A stretch of 64,000 nt of DNA from Cnuibacter physcomitrellae (GTDB taxonomy: Bacteria > Actinomycetota > Actinomycetes > Actinomycetales > Microbacteriaceae). Under the pieces are notes generated by a model that saw only the letters and a list, made by a program, of their open reading frames with translations, made no database searches and was not told the origin of the DNA. The DNA lies in the NCBI RefSeq assembly GCF_014640535.1, contig NZ_BMHD01000001.1, positions 1,304,214-1,368,213 on the forward strand. The letters are read 5' to 3'. Below, in pieces: positions 45,628 to 53,808 of this stretch (within the stretch, counting starts at the first letter, position 1; the number at the start of each line of letters is the position of its first letter). A program made the translations under genes and the position numbers.

Positions 45628-46458
45628 GTGCCCGAATCGCCTGAGGTCGACGCCCTCGCGGGCTTCCTGCGTGAGAACGCCGTCGGAGCGCGCATCGAGG
45701 CGGTCGAGCTCATCGAGTTCCGTGCTCTGAAGACCCGTGCGCGTCCGCTCGACGAGCTCGTCGGAGAGACCGTCACGGCGGTGCGACGGTTCGGGAAGCA
45801 CCTCTCGCTCGACACGACGGGGGCCGATCTCGTGATCTCCTTCGGCCGGGCCGGCTGGGCGACGTGGAGCGACGGCACGGCGCCCACGGACGACGCCGGC
45901 AGCGGGCAGGCGGACGGCCCCGCGGTCCTCGCGCGCCTCCGCTTCGACGGCGGCAGGGAGCTGGCCGTCACCGACGCCGGTGACTGGCTCTCGCTCGGGC
46001 TCTCGGTGGTCGACGACCCCACGGAGGTGTCGTCCATCGCGAAGCTGGGCCCGGATCCGAGCGCCCGAGGCTACTCGCAGGCCGACCTCGACGCCGTCCT
46101 GGTCGGCCGGAGGAAGCAGCTCCGCGCTCTCCTGCAGGAGCAGGAGTCGCTCGCGGGGATCGGCGGCGCCTACTCCGACGAGATCCTCTTCGCCGCGCGA
46201 CTCGATCCGCTGATGCACGCGTCCGATCTGACCGAGGGCGAGCGCGCACGTCTCTTCGTCGCGCTGCGCCAGGTGCTCGCCGAGGCGTTCGCGGCCTGCG
46301 TGGGCGTCCCGATCGACCGGCAGAAGGCGGAGAAGGCGGCGCGGATGCGGGTGCACGGCCGCGCGGGCGAGCCCTGTCCCGAGGGGGACGGGGTGGTGGT
46401 CGACGTCCCGGGGACGAAGGGGGCGGGGCAGTACTGCCCCGCCCGCCAGACCCGCTGA
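45628..46458 (+). CDS. Fpg/Nei-family DNA glycosylase with degenerate zinc finger
   Basis: Base-excision repair glycosylase/AP lyase, 276 residues. The GTG start gives MPESPEV, with the catalytic Pro and Glu at the processed N-terminus. The helix-two-turn-helix region includes LAGIGGAYSDEILFAARLDP. The C-terminal zinc finger has kept only the first Cys of each knuckle (PCPEGDG and YCPARQ instead of C-x2-C), so it may not bind zinc. It stands alone, divergent from the 6C RNA. Confidence 0.87.
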   Translation: MPESPEVDALAGFLRENAVGARIEAVELIEFRALKTRARPLDELVGETVTAVRRFGKHLSLDTTGADLVISFGRAGWATWSDGTAPTDDAGSGQADGPAVLARLRFDGGRELAVTDAGDWLSLGLSVVDDPTEVSSIAKLGPDPSARGYSQADLDAVLVGRRKQLRALLQEQESLAGIGGAYSDEILFAARLDPLMHASDLTEGERARLFVALRQVLAEAFAACVGVPIDRQKAEKAARMRVHGRAGEPCPEGDGVVVDVPGTKGAGQYCPARQTR

Positions 46459-46480
46459 GGAGCCGGCTGAGGAGCCCGCG

Positions 46481-46954
46481 CTACTCGAACTCGACGACGA
46501 GCTCCACCTCGACGGGCGAGTCGAGCGGGAGCACGGCGACACCGACGGCCGCCCGCGCGTGCACGCCGATCTCACCGAAGACGTCGTGCAGGAACTCGCT
46601 CGCCCCGTTGATCACGCCGGGCTGCCCCACGAACGACGGGTCGGACGCGACGAACCCGTTGACCTTGACGACGCGGGTCACCCGGTCGAGCGAGCCGAGC
46701 TCGGCCTCGATCGCGGCGAGGGCGTTGAGAGCGGCCGTCGCGGCGAACGCCTTCGCCTCGGCGGGGTCGACGAGCCCGTCGCCCTCCCCCACCTTGCCGG
46801 TGGCCGGCAGGACGCCGCCCACGAACGGCAGCTGTCCGGCCGTGAAGACGAGGTTCCCCGACACCACCGCGGGGACGTAGGCCCCGGCGGGCGCCGGGGT
46901 GGTGGGCAGCTCGATGCCGAGCTCGACGAGGCGCTGATCGATCGACACGCTCAC
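46481..46954 (-). CDS. RidA/YjgF-family protein
   Basis: 157 residues of the RidA fold, which hydrolyses reactive enamine/imine intermediates or has related roles. VVSGNLVFTAGQLPFVGG and the long insert before VVKVNGFVASDPSF match the Rid6/7-like actinobacterial type. The archetypal catalytic Arg is not clearly placed, so activity is uncertain. The GTG start overlaps the stop of the DUF4177 gene by 4 bp, which indicates coupling. Confidence 0.83.
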   Translation of the reverse strand: MSVSIDQRLVELGIELPTTPAPAGAYVPAVVSGNLVFTAGQLPFVGGVLPATGKVGEGDGLVDPAEAKAFAATAALNALAAIEAELGSLDRVTRVVKVNGFVASDPSFVGQPGVINGASEFLHDVFGEIGVHARAAVGVAVLPLDSPVEVELVVEFE

Positions 46955-47130
46955 GCCTCCGACGACGCGACCGGACGCTTGAAGTAGGCGACCAGCCCGC
47001 CCTCGGGTCCGGTCACCACCTGGACGAGCTCCCACCCGTCGGAGCCCCACGTGTTGAGGATGGCAGCGGTGTTGTGGATCATCAGCGGCGTCGTCACATA
47101 CTCCCAAGCAGGCACGAACGTCTCTCCCAT
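46951..47130 (-). CDS. DUF4177 small protein
   Basis: 59 residues (starts MGETFVPAWEYV, includes LNTWGSDGWELVQVV), a small actinobacterial protein whose core W-E-Y-V...G-W-E-L matches DUF4177. It is coupled by a GTGA overlap to the RidA-like gene, and this order recurs next to class A PBP genes. Function unknown. The start is fixed by the divergent PBP gene only 37 bp away. TTAAAT 5 nt before the ATG may be a leaderless -10. Confidence 0.85.
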   Translation of the reverse strand: MGETFVPAWEYVTTPLMIHNTAAILNTWGSDGWELVQVVTGPEGGLVAYFKRPVASSEA

Positions 47131-47154
47131 CGCTCATTTAACAGCTTCGTCGTT

Positions 47155-47160
47155 TACCCT
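47155..47160 (+). promoter_or_regulatory. Putative -10 of the PBP gene (TACCCT)
   Basis: TACCCT 7 nt before the PBP ATG inside a 37-bp divergent gap, suggesting a leaderless message. Confidence 0.45.
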
Positions 47161-47167
47161 ACTCATC

Positions 47168-49675
47168 ATGTCTGCCCCGAAAGCCTCGGCCGGCGGCGTG
47201 ATCGGTGCAGTCCTGGGGATCGTGGGGATGAGCGTCATCGCCGGCGTCCTGGTCACCGCCATGGTCACGCCCGCCCTCGCCGTCACCGGCATCGCCGCGA
47301 ACAACTCCATCGGGATGTTCGAGAACCTCCCGAGCTACATCAAGCCCGACCAGCTGGCCGAGAAGACGAACATCTTCGCCAAGGACAGCGCCGGGAACCC
47401 CGTGCTGCTCGCGTCGGTCTTCGACCAGGACCGCGAAGAGGTCGGCTGGGACCAGATCTCGCAGTACGTGAAGGACGCGGTGGTCGCCACCGAGGATCCG
47501 CGCTTCTACCAGCACGGCGGCGTCGACATCGCGTCCACGCTCCGCGCGGCGGTCGGGAACGCGGCGTCCGGCGGCGTGGAGTCGGGTGCGTCGACCATCT
47601 CGATGCAGTACGTGAAGAACATCCTCGTGCAGCGGGCCGACGCGATCACCGACCCGACCCAGCGCGACCAGGCCTACGAGGAGGCCACGCAGACCTCGAT
47701 CGACCGCAAGCTCAAGGAGATGAAGCTCGCGATCGGCCTCGAGAAGGAGTTCACGAAGGACCAGATCCTCTCGGGCTACCTCAACATCGCCTCGTTCGGT
47801 GGGCGGGTGTACGGCATCCAGTCGGCGGCGCGGTACTACTACGGCGTCAACGCCTCCGACCTCACGCTCGCGCAGGCCGCGAGCCTCGTCGCGATCGTGA
47901 ACGAGCCCAACGGCCTCCGCATCGACGTGCCCGACAACATCCCCGCCAACCAGGCGCGTCGCGACAAGGACGTGCTCGCGTCGATGCTGCGCGAGAACAA
48001 GATCACGCAGGCCCAGTACGACGAGGCCATCGCGACGCCGGTGACCCCCGCCATCACGCAGCCCTCGACCGGGTGCACGACGGCCAACGGCCTCGGAGCG
48101 GGCTTCTTCTGCGACTACGTCCTGCACATCATCCAGAACGACTCGGTGTTCGGCGCCGACCAGGACACGCGCTGGGAGAACTTCAAGCGCGGCGGCTACC
48201 AGGTCTACACCACGCTGGACGTCGACCTGCAGACGCAGGCCACGGCCGCCATCCAGGACTACGTCCCGTACAACTGGGACTTCGACCTCGGGTCGTCGCT
48301 CGTGACCGTCCAGCCCGGCACCGGGAAGGTGCTGGCGATGGCGCAGAACAAGGACTTCTCCGCCGACCCCGACGTCCTGGCGGTCACACCCAGCGCGAGC
48401 GCGGTGAACTACAGCACCGACTTCGAGTACGGCGGCTCGACGGGCTTCCAGGTCGGATCGACGTACAAGATCTTCACCCTGGCGGACTGGCTGACGACCG
48501 GCCATTCGCTGAACGACGTCGTGAACGGCAACAAGACCACGTTCAACCTGTCGAACTTCCGGAACTCCTGCAACGGCGGCTACGGCGGCACGTACTCGCC
48601 GGCGAACGACGGCGGCGCGGCTCCGGGCAACATCTCCGTCCTGAGCGCCACCGCCCAGTCGGTGAACAACGCGTTCATCGCCATGGCGCAGAAGCTCGAC
48701 ATGTGCGAGATCACCAAGACCGCCGAGGCCTTCGGTGTGCACCGCGCCGACGGCAACCCTCTGGATCAGAACGTCGCGGCGATCCTCGGCACCAACGAGA
48801 TCGCCCCGCTCACGATGGCTGCCGCTTTCGCCGGCGTCGCCAACAACGGCGTGTACTGCACCCCGATCGCGATCGACAGCATCACCGACTCGCAGGGCAA
48901 CGGCATCGAGGTCCCCAAGTCGACCTGCACCCAGGCCGTCGAGCCCAAGGTCGCCGCGACCATGCTCTACGCGCTGCAGGGCGTCATCAACAACGGAACG
49001 GCCACGGCCTCGAATCCCCGCGACGGCATCGCCCACTTCGGCAAGACCGGAACGACGGACTCCGAGAAGGACACCTGGTTCGTCGGCGGCAGCTCGAAGC
49101 TGGCCACCGCGGTCTGGGTCGGGAACACGGTCGGCACGGTCTCCATCCGCAACTCCACCATCAGGGGCAACAGCGGCGGAAACCTGCGCCACTACATCTG
49201 GAAGCAGTACATGACGGCGGCCGACGGCAAGTACGGCGGTGACGACTTCCCGAGCCCCGACTCGACGCTCCTCAACGGCGTGCAGGTCGCCATCCCGAAC
49301 GTCGTGGGCATGACCATCGATGCCGCGAAGGCAGCTCTGGCGGGTGCCGGGTTCGAGATGCAGGACGGCGGTCCGATCGACTCGTCGGCCCCGGCGGGCA
49401 CCGTCGTCTCGACGAACCCGACCGGCAGCGCCTCGCGTGGCTCCACCATCACGGTCAACACCTCGAACGGCACGCTCGTGAAGGTGCCGAACGTGGTGGG
49501 TCAGAAGGCGTCGGATGCGGCCGCACAGCTGATCGGAGCAGGGCTGACCCCCACGGGCATCCCCTCGAACAACCAGCAAGGGGTCGTCTCGGCGCAGAAC
49601 CCGCCGGCAGACTCCGAGGTGCCTCGTGGCACGGCGGTGGCACTGACCGTCGGCGCCGCCCTACCCGGTCGATGA
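47168..49675 (+). CDS. Class A penicillin-binding protein with two PASTA domains
   Basis: Bifunctional peptidoglycan polymerase and crosslinker, 835 residues. One membrane helix lies near residues 15-40. The GT51 domain has TEDPRFYQHGGVD and ISMQYVKNIL. The transpeptidase has STYK (in VGSTYKIFTLADW), SVN (in AQSVNNAF) and KTGTT. Two PASTA domains (IPNVVGMTIDAAKAALAGAG and VKVPNVVGQKASDAAAQL) end the protein and probably sense uncrosslinked peptidoglycan. It overlaps the metallophosphoesterase gene by 4 bp. Confidence 0.94.
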   Translation: MSAPKASAGGVIGAVLGIVGMSVIAGVLVTAMVTPALAVTGIAANNSIGMFENLPSYIKPDQLAEKTNIFAKDSAGNPVLLASVFDQDREEVGWDQISQYVKDAVVATEDPRFYQHGGVDIASTLRAAVGNAASGGVESGASTISMQYVKNILVQRADAITDPTQRDQAYEEATQTSIDRKLKEMKLAIGLEKEFTKDQILSGYLNIASFGGRVYGIQSAARYYYGVNASDLTLAQAASLVAIVNEPNGLRIDVPDNIPANQARRDKDVLASMLRENKITQAQYDEAIATPVTPAITQPSTGCTTANGLGAGFFCDYVLHIIQNDSVFGADQDTRWENFKRGGYQVYTTLDVDLQTQATAAIQDYVPYNWDFDLGSSLVTVQPGTGKVLAMAQNKDFSADPDVLAVTPSASAVNYSTDFEYGGSTGFQVGSTYKIFTLADWLTTGHSLNDVVNGNKTTFNLSNFRNSCNGGYGGTYSPANDGGAAPGNISVLSATAQSVNNAFIAMAQKLDMCEITKTAEAFGVHRADGNPLDQNVAAILGTNEIAPLTMAAAFAGVANNGVYCTPIAIDSITDSQGNGIEVPKSTCTQAVEPKVAATMLYALQGVINNGTATASNPRDGIAHFGKTGTTDSEKDTWFVGGSSKLATAVWVGNTVGTVSIRNSTIRGNSGGNLRHYIWKQYMTAADGKYGGDDFPSPDSTLLNGVQVAIPNVVGMTIDAAKAALAGAGFEMQDGGPIDSSAPAGTVVSTNPTGSASRGSTITVNTSNGTLVKVPNVVGQKASDAAAQLIGAGLTPTGIPSNNQQGVVSAQNPPADSEVPRGTAVALTVGAALPGR

Positions 49676-50601
49676 CCGCCCGTTCGGCCGCGACCGCCCT
49701 CGGGGTGGTCGCGGCCGCCGGCGCGGGCGCGTTCGCCTACGGGACCTTCGTCGAGCGCAAGCTCTACACGCTGCGCCGCGGGACCATGCCGATCCTCCCG
49801 GCCGGCGCTGCTCCGATCCGGGTGCTGCACCTGTCCGACCTGCACATGGCGCCCTGGCAGCGTGACAAGCAGCGCTGGATCCGCGGACTCGCCCGGCTCG
49901 AGCCCGATTTGATGATCGACACGGGCGACAACCTCGGGCACCGCGACGCGATCCCCGCGGTGCGGGAGGCGCTCGAGGTCTTCCGCGGGATCCCCGGGGT
50001 GTTCGTGCACGGATCCAACGACTACTTCGGTCCGTCGTTCAAGAACCCGCTGCGCTACTTCACCGGCCCGTCGAAGCTCCACGGTTCCGTCGAGCTCCTC
50101 GACACGGCCGCGCTCACCGCCGTGTTCGAGTCGTTCGGCTGGCTCGACCTCGACAATCGCGCCGGCCGACTCACCGTCAATGGCACCGTGCTCGACTTCG
50201 CCGGTGTCGACGATCCCCACCGCCACTACGACCAGCTCGACCTGGCGACCCGCGCCCTCGACGAGGTGCGGCGTGGGTCTGCGGAGGGCGAGGGCGTCCT
50301 CGTCGGTGTCGCCCACGCGCCGTACCAGCGGGTCCTCGACGCGTTCGTCGATCTCGGGTCGTCCGCGATCTTCGCCGGCCACACGCACGGCGGGCAGGTC
50401 TGCGTGCCCGGGTTCGGCGCCCTGGTCACCAACTGCGACATCCCCCGCCGTCAGGTCAAGGGGCTCAGCAGCTGGGCCCACGCCGGACGCAGCGCGGACC
50501 TCAACGTCTCCGCCGGACTCGGGACGTCGATCTACGCACCCTTCCGCTTCGCCTGCCGTCCGGAGGCGTCGCTGATCACCCTCACCGCGGCCCCGGCGTG
50601 A
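49672..50601 (+). CDS. Metallophosphoesterase
   Basis: 309-residue calcineurin-like phosphoesterase with an N-terminal hydrophobic anchor (residues about 5-25). Metal-binding motifs are in order: LSDLHM, DTGDNLGH, GSNDY, and AHAP plus GHTHGGQ. It resembles YkuE-type membrane-tethered enzymes. Coupling by ATGA to the class A PBP gene is widespread in actinobacteria and hints at a cell-envelope substrate, possibly a lipid pyrophosphate, which is an inference. Confidence 0.9.
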   Translation: MTARSAATALGVVAAAGAGAFAYGTFVERKLYTLRRGTMPILPAGAAPIRVLHLSDLHMAPWQRDKQRWIRGLARLEPDLMIDTGDNLGHRDAIPAVREALEVFRGIPGVFVHGSNDYFGPSFKNPLRYFTGPSKLHGSVELLDTAALTAVFESFGWLDLDNRAGRLTVNGTVLDFAGVDDPHRHYDQLDLATRALDEVRRGSAEGEGVLVGVAHAPYQRVLDAFVDLGSSAIFAGHTHGGQVCVPGFGALVTNCDIPRRQVKGLSSWAHAGRSADLNVSAGLGTSIYAPFRFACRPEASLITLTAAPA

Positions 50602-50669
50602 GGTGGCGTGCGAGCGCCGATTTATCGGCTATCCTTGATGAGGCCTCGGCGCGACAGCGCTGAATCCTT

Positions 50670-50743
50670 CGGGGTGTGGCGCAGCTTGGTAGCGCGCCTC
50701 GTTCGGGACGAGGAGGCCGTGGGTTCGAATCCCGCCACCCCGA
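50670..50743 (+). tRNA. tRNA-Pro (anticodon CGG)
   Basis: Acceptor CGGGGTG pairs with CACCCCG. The anticodon stem CCTCG/CGAGG has the loop TTCGGGA, with CGG at 34-36. The T-arm has GGGTTCGAATCCC. The 3' CCA is not encoded (CAG follows the discriminator). It reads CCG codons. Confidence 0.95.
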
Positions 50744-50819
50744 CAGGCGAAGCCGGTCAGCGAACAGCTGGCCGGCTTCTCTCGTCTCCTGGTCGTGCCT
50801 CTCCGAAGGCCCTCTCGGT

Positions 50820-51245
50820 TCAGGATGTGACGTCGACCGTGAACGTCACGGTCGTGCCCGTGGACGAGTTGCTCATCGTGACCTCGGTGGAGCCGGTGGC
50901 GAGCGCCTCGAAGCCGGGGTTGAACTGGGCGCTGCCCGAGGACGAGCCGGGCTCGAAGCGGAGCACGGAGGGGTCGGACACCTCGGCGGTCCAGTCGGCG
51001 AGCGGCTCGGTGTCGGAGGTGAGCACCAGGGCGTTGCCGAGCGGGACCTCGACCGTGGTGCCGTCGACGTCGGACACGGCCACGATGATCGGCGCCACCA
51101 CTCCGGCCGACGAGCTCGCGCTGGACGTCGGAGAGGGCGCGGGCGTCGACGAGGACGACGAGCACGCCGCGAGCCCGCCGGAAGCGGCGAGGAGGAGAGC
51201 GGCGGCGACGGCGAGGCGGAGGGCAGGGCGGCGGTGGTGAGACAT
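50820..51245 (-). CDS. Small lipoprotein with an Ig/chagasin-like beta domain
   Basis: 141 residues. The signal peptide ends in the lipobox LAAC near residue 28, then comes a Ser/Thr/Pro linker and a beta-rich domain (VEVPLGNALVLTSD, WTAEVSDPSVLRFEP, ATGSTEVTMSNSSTG). The pattern resembles chagasin-type protease inhibitors or bacterial Ig-like domains, but I cannot assign it firmly. It is monocistronic, between tRNA-Pro and tdk. Confidence 0.75.
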   Translation of the reverse strand: MSHHRRPALRLAVAAALLLAASGGLAACSSSSSTPAPSPTSSASSSAGVVAPIIVAVSDVDGTTVEVPLGNALVLTSDTEPLADWTAEVSDPSVLRFEPGSSSGSAQFNPGFEALATGSTEVTMSNSSTGTTVTFTVDVTS

Positions 51246-51327
51246 CGGTGTTCCCCCAGGGTCGGGCCGGGAGCGCGGGATGCGTCCGGTAGCGCGAGGC
51301 TACCAAACCCCGCCGCTCGGGCGCGCC

Positions 51328-51400
51328 CGACTCAGCGGGCGGCGCGCCCACGACTCAGCGGGCGAGGCACCCGTGCGACTCAGCGCGCGAGGCGCCCGTG
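51328..51400 (-). repeat. Tandem copies of the tdk 3' end
   Basis: Units of 25, 25 and 23 bp (51376-51400 real gene end, 51351-51375, 51328-51350), each carrying a TGA in the same place. A fourth, decayed partial copy precedes 51328. In phase the copies read HGRLAR-stop or close variants. Confidence 0.85.
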
Positions 51401-51988
51401 CGACTCCTCGAGGTAGCACTGGCCGCAGAGCGACTCGTACGTGACGTCCTCGCCGTCGATGGCGACCTGATCGCCGTCGAACACGAACGAGTCGCCGATC
51501 CTGCGCGCGTTGAAGATCGCCTTGCGGCCGCACCGGCAGATCGTCTTGAGCTCCTCGAGGCTGTGCGCGATCTCGAGCAGTCTGATGCTGCCGGGGAACC
51601 CGTTGGTCTGGAAGTCGTTGCGGATGCCGTAGGCGAGCACCGGGACCGCATCCATGATGGCGATGCGCAGCATGTCGTCGACCTGCTCGGCGGTGAGGAA
51701 CTGCGCCTCGTCGACGAGAAGGCAGCTGACGTCGATCCCGGTGAGGGCGACCTGCTCGTCTCGGCGTCGGCCGAACTCCTCGCGGACGTCGGTGTCGGGG
51801 GCGATCACGAAGTCGACCTCGCGGTCGACGCCGAGGCGCGACACGATCAGAGTGTCGCCCTTGGTGTCGACCGAGGGCTTCGCGAGGAGGACGTGCTGAC
51901 CGCGTTCCTCGTAGTTGAACGCGGCCTGCAGCAGCGCGGTGCTCTTGCCGCTATTCATCGCCCCGAACCGGAAGTACAGTTTCGCCAC
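51380..51988 (-). CDS. tdk: Thymidine kinase
   Basis: Phosphorylates thymidine with ATP. The 202-residue type II enzyme has the P-loop GAMNSGKST, the VDEAQFL motif, a zinc module with C-R-C (ICRCGRKAIF) and C-x2-C (SLCGQCY), and the substrate loop near RRIGDSFVFDGD. GTG start with TAGGAT 7 nt before it. It works with Tmk, and competes with the thymidine phosphorylase of the window for the same nucleoside. Confidence 0.94.
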   Translation of the reverse strand: MAKLYFRFGAMNSGKSTALLQAAFNYEERGQHVLLAKPSVDTKGDTLIVSRLGVDREVDFVIAPDTDVREEFGRRRDEQVALTGIDVSCLLVDEAQFLTAEQVDDMLRIAIMDAVPVLAYGIRNDFQTNGFPGSIRLLEIAHSLEELKTICRCGRKAIFNARRIGDSFVFDGDQVAIDGEDVTYESLCGQCYLEESHGRLAR

Positions 51989-51995
51989 CTAAGAG

Positions 51996-52001
51996 ATCCT
52001 A
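51996..52001 (-). promoter_or_regulatory. Putative -10 of tdk (TAGGAT, leaderless)
   Basis: TAGGAT 7 nt before the GTG start, within the 25-bp gap after the radical SAM gene. Confidence 0.45.
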
Positions 52002-52013
52002 GGCGGGGCGCCC

Positions 52014-53132
52014 TCAGAACAGGGCGAGCTGCTGGTCGACCGCGGACGCCGGCGGGAAGGCCGGGCCCGCACCGCCGCGACGGCCGGTCACCGGAACCCG
52101 CAGGTCGCTCGACCCCCGGGTGACGACGGGCCCTCCCGTGCCGCTCGCCTCGGCCCCGCGGGTGAGCCGGTGCTTGCGGAGCAGCGGCCGCATCCGCTCC
52201 TCCAGCCACCGACGGTACTCGGCGGGAGCGTAGGCGCCCCGGGAGTACAACCGTGCGTAGGCGGGCATGAGCTCCGGATGCTCGCGGCCGAGCCAGGCCA
52301 GGTACCACTGCTTCACACCGGGCTTGAGGTGGAGCGGCGTCCACACCACGGATGTGGCCCCGGACTCGGCGACCATGCCGAGGGCGCGGTCGAGGTGCTC
52401 GACCGTGTCGGTGAGGAGCGGCAGGATCGGCATGAGGAACACCTGGCACGGCAGCCCCTTCTCGCGCACCGCCCGCACCGTGGCGAGCCGGGCCTTCGTC
52501 GAGGGCGTCCCGGGCTCGACCGAGGCCTGCAGCTCGTCGTCGTAGACCGCGATCGACATCGCCAGGCTCACGGGCACCTCCTCGGCCGCGTCGGCGATGA
52601 GATCGAGGTCACGTCGGAGCAGCGAGCCCTTGGTGAGGATGGAGAACGGCGCTCCCGCGGTGGTGAGCTCGCGGAGGATGCCGGGCATGAGCGAGTATCG
52701 ACCCTCGGCCCGCTGGTACGGGTCGGTGTTGGTGCCGAGCGCCACCGCGGGCACTCCCCCGGCCTCGGTGGTCGCCTTGGCCCAGCGCGGACGCCGCAGC
52801 TCCGCGGCCAGGACCTCGGCGACGTTGACCTTGACCACGATCTCGCGGTCGAAGCCGTCGCCCGCACCCAGCTCGAGGTAGTCGTGGGTGGGACGGGCGA
52901 AGCAGTAGACGCAGGCGTGGGAGCAGCCGCGGTACGGATTGATGGTCCACGCGTTCGGCATCGCACTGCTGGTGCCCGGCACGTGGTTCAGCGCGCTCTT
53001 GGCGAGGACCTCGTGGAAGGTGACGCCGGCGAACTCCGGGGTCGTCACCGACCGCACGAGCTGGTTGAGCTTCGCCAGCCCCGGCAGGGCCGAGGGCGTG
53101 TCGGTCGTGAGCTGCTGCGCATCCCATCTCAT
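52014..53132 (-). CDS. Rv2578c-family radical SAM protein
   Basis: 372-residue radical SAM enzyme related to spore-photoproduct-lyase-like proteins. The cluster motif C-x3-C-x2-C is in GCSHACVYCFARPTH, preceded by INPYRG. ALGTNTDPYQRAEG and SILTKGSLLRRDLDLI follow. The substrate is unknown. The ATG (MRWDAQQL) is preferred because an SOS-like box lies 9 nt upstream; a longer frame would read through it. DNA repair is suggested by that box and by family membership. Confidence 0.87.
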   Translation of the reverse strand: MRWDAQQLTTDTPSALPGLAKLNQLVRSVTTPEFAGVTFHEVLAKSALNHVPGTSSAMPNAWTINPYRGCSHACVYCFARPTHDYLELGAGDGFDREIVVKVNVAEVLAAELRRPRWAKATTEAGGVPAVALGTNTDPYQRAEGRYSLMPGILRELTTAGAPFSILTKGSLLRRDLDLIADAAEEVPVSLAMSIAVYDDELQASVEPGTPSTKARLATVRAVREKGLPCQVFLMPILPLLTDTVEHLDRALGMVAESGATSVVWTPLHLKPGVKQWYLAWLGREHPELMPAYARLYSRGAYAPAEYRRWLEERMRPLLRKHRLTRGAEASGTGGPVVTRGSSDLRVPVTGRRGGAGPAFPPASAVDQQLALF

Positions 53133-53140
53133 GCCGACAT

Positions 53141-53156
53141 TCGAACACAGTTTCGA
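53141..53156. promoter_or_regulatory. SOS/LexA-like box upstream of the radical SAM gene
   Basis: TCGAACACAGTTTCGA differs from the actinobacterial LexA consensus TCGAAC-N4-GTTCGA at one position. It is centred about 16 bp before the start codon, so LexA bound here would block transcription. Confidence 0.75.
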
Positions 53157-53186
53157 ACATCCGGCAAGCACGCCGCCCGAGCGTCG

Positions 53187-53573
53187 TCAGACCTCGTAGA
53201 TCTCGAGGGGCTGGTCGTCGGGGTCGAAGAAGAACATCATGCGCTTCTGCGTGTACGGGTCGATGCGGACGTCCTCGCAGCGCACGCCCTTGTCCAGCAG
53301 CTCGGCACGCGCCTGCTCCACCGAGGGGACGGCGAACGCGAGGTGGCGCAGGCCCGTCGACTCCGGCCACGACCTGCGTGGGGGCGGAGACGGGAACGAG
53401 AACAGCTCGATGAGGTACTCGCCGTTCAGCGCGAGATCGCCCTTCCAGGAGTCGCGCTCGGCGCGGTGGTGCTCGACGAGGAGCTTGCAGCCGAGCACGT
53501 CGAGGTAGAACGCCTTCGAGCGCTCGTAGTCGGTCGCGATGATCGCGATGTGGTGCACACGGAGGATCTGCAC
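53187..53573 (-). CDS. Glyoxalase I-like VOC protein (GloA2/YaeR type)
   Basis: 128 residues of the vicinal-oxygen-chelate fold. LRVHHIAIIATDYERSKAFY and the C-terminal MMFFFDPDDQPLEIYEV match the YaeR/GloA2 group. Metal ligands His, Glu and His (VHHIA, ELFSF, RHLAF) are present. The physiological substrate is unknown. AAAGGAG lies upstream of the start, directly after a strong palindrome. Confidence 0.85.
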   Translation of the reverse strand: MQILRVHHIAIIATDYERSKAFYLDVLGCKLLVEHHRAERDSWKGDLALNGEYLIELFSFPSPPPRRSWPESTGLRHLAFAVPSVEQARAELLDKGVRCEDVRIDPYTQKRMMFFFDPDDQPLEIYEV

Positions 53574-53596
53574 GAACCGTCTCCTTTAAGTGTTTA

Positions 53597-53629
53597 GCGG
53601 GATGAGAGGACCCGATACTCTCATCCCGC
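53597..53629. promoter_or_regulatory. Perfect 12-bp inverted repeat before the glyoxalase-like gene
   Basis: GCGGGATGAGAG-9 nt-CTCTCATCCCGC, ending 24 bp before the ATG and just ahead of AAAGGAG on the minus strand. No T-run follows. It may be an operator or a stable 5'-leader hairpin. Confidence 0.65.
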
Positions 53630-53808
53630 AAGGACGCCCCGCGCCGCAGTCGTGAGTTGCCGTTACCCTTACGGCCACGAGCAGCCGCGCTGATGGCGCG
53701 CCCCGTGCCACACAGAGTACACGGAAGCCGTCCTGCTCCCTCGTCGGCCGAGATTTTTCCTTCCTGTAACACACTGCGGCGGGGAGGCGAGGTAATCTCG
53801 GTCTCGTG

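Noticed and set aside
47159-49579. An open frame of about 800 codons antisense to the class A PBP gene
   Set aside because: No domain recognised; it mirrors the third-position GC bias of the PBP gene, which has all expected catalytic motifs.
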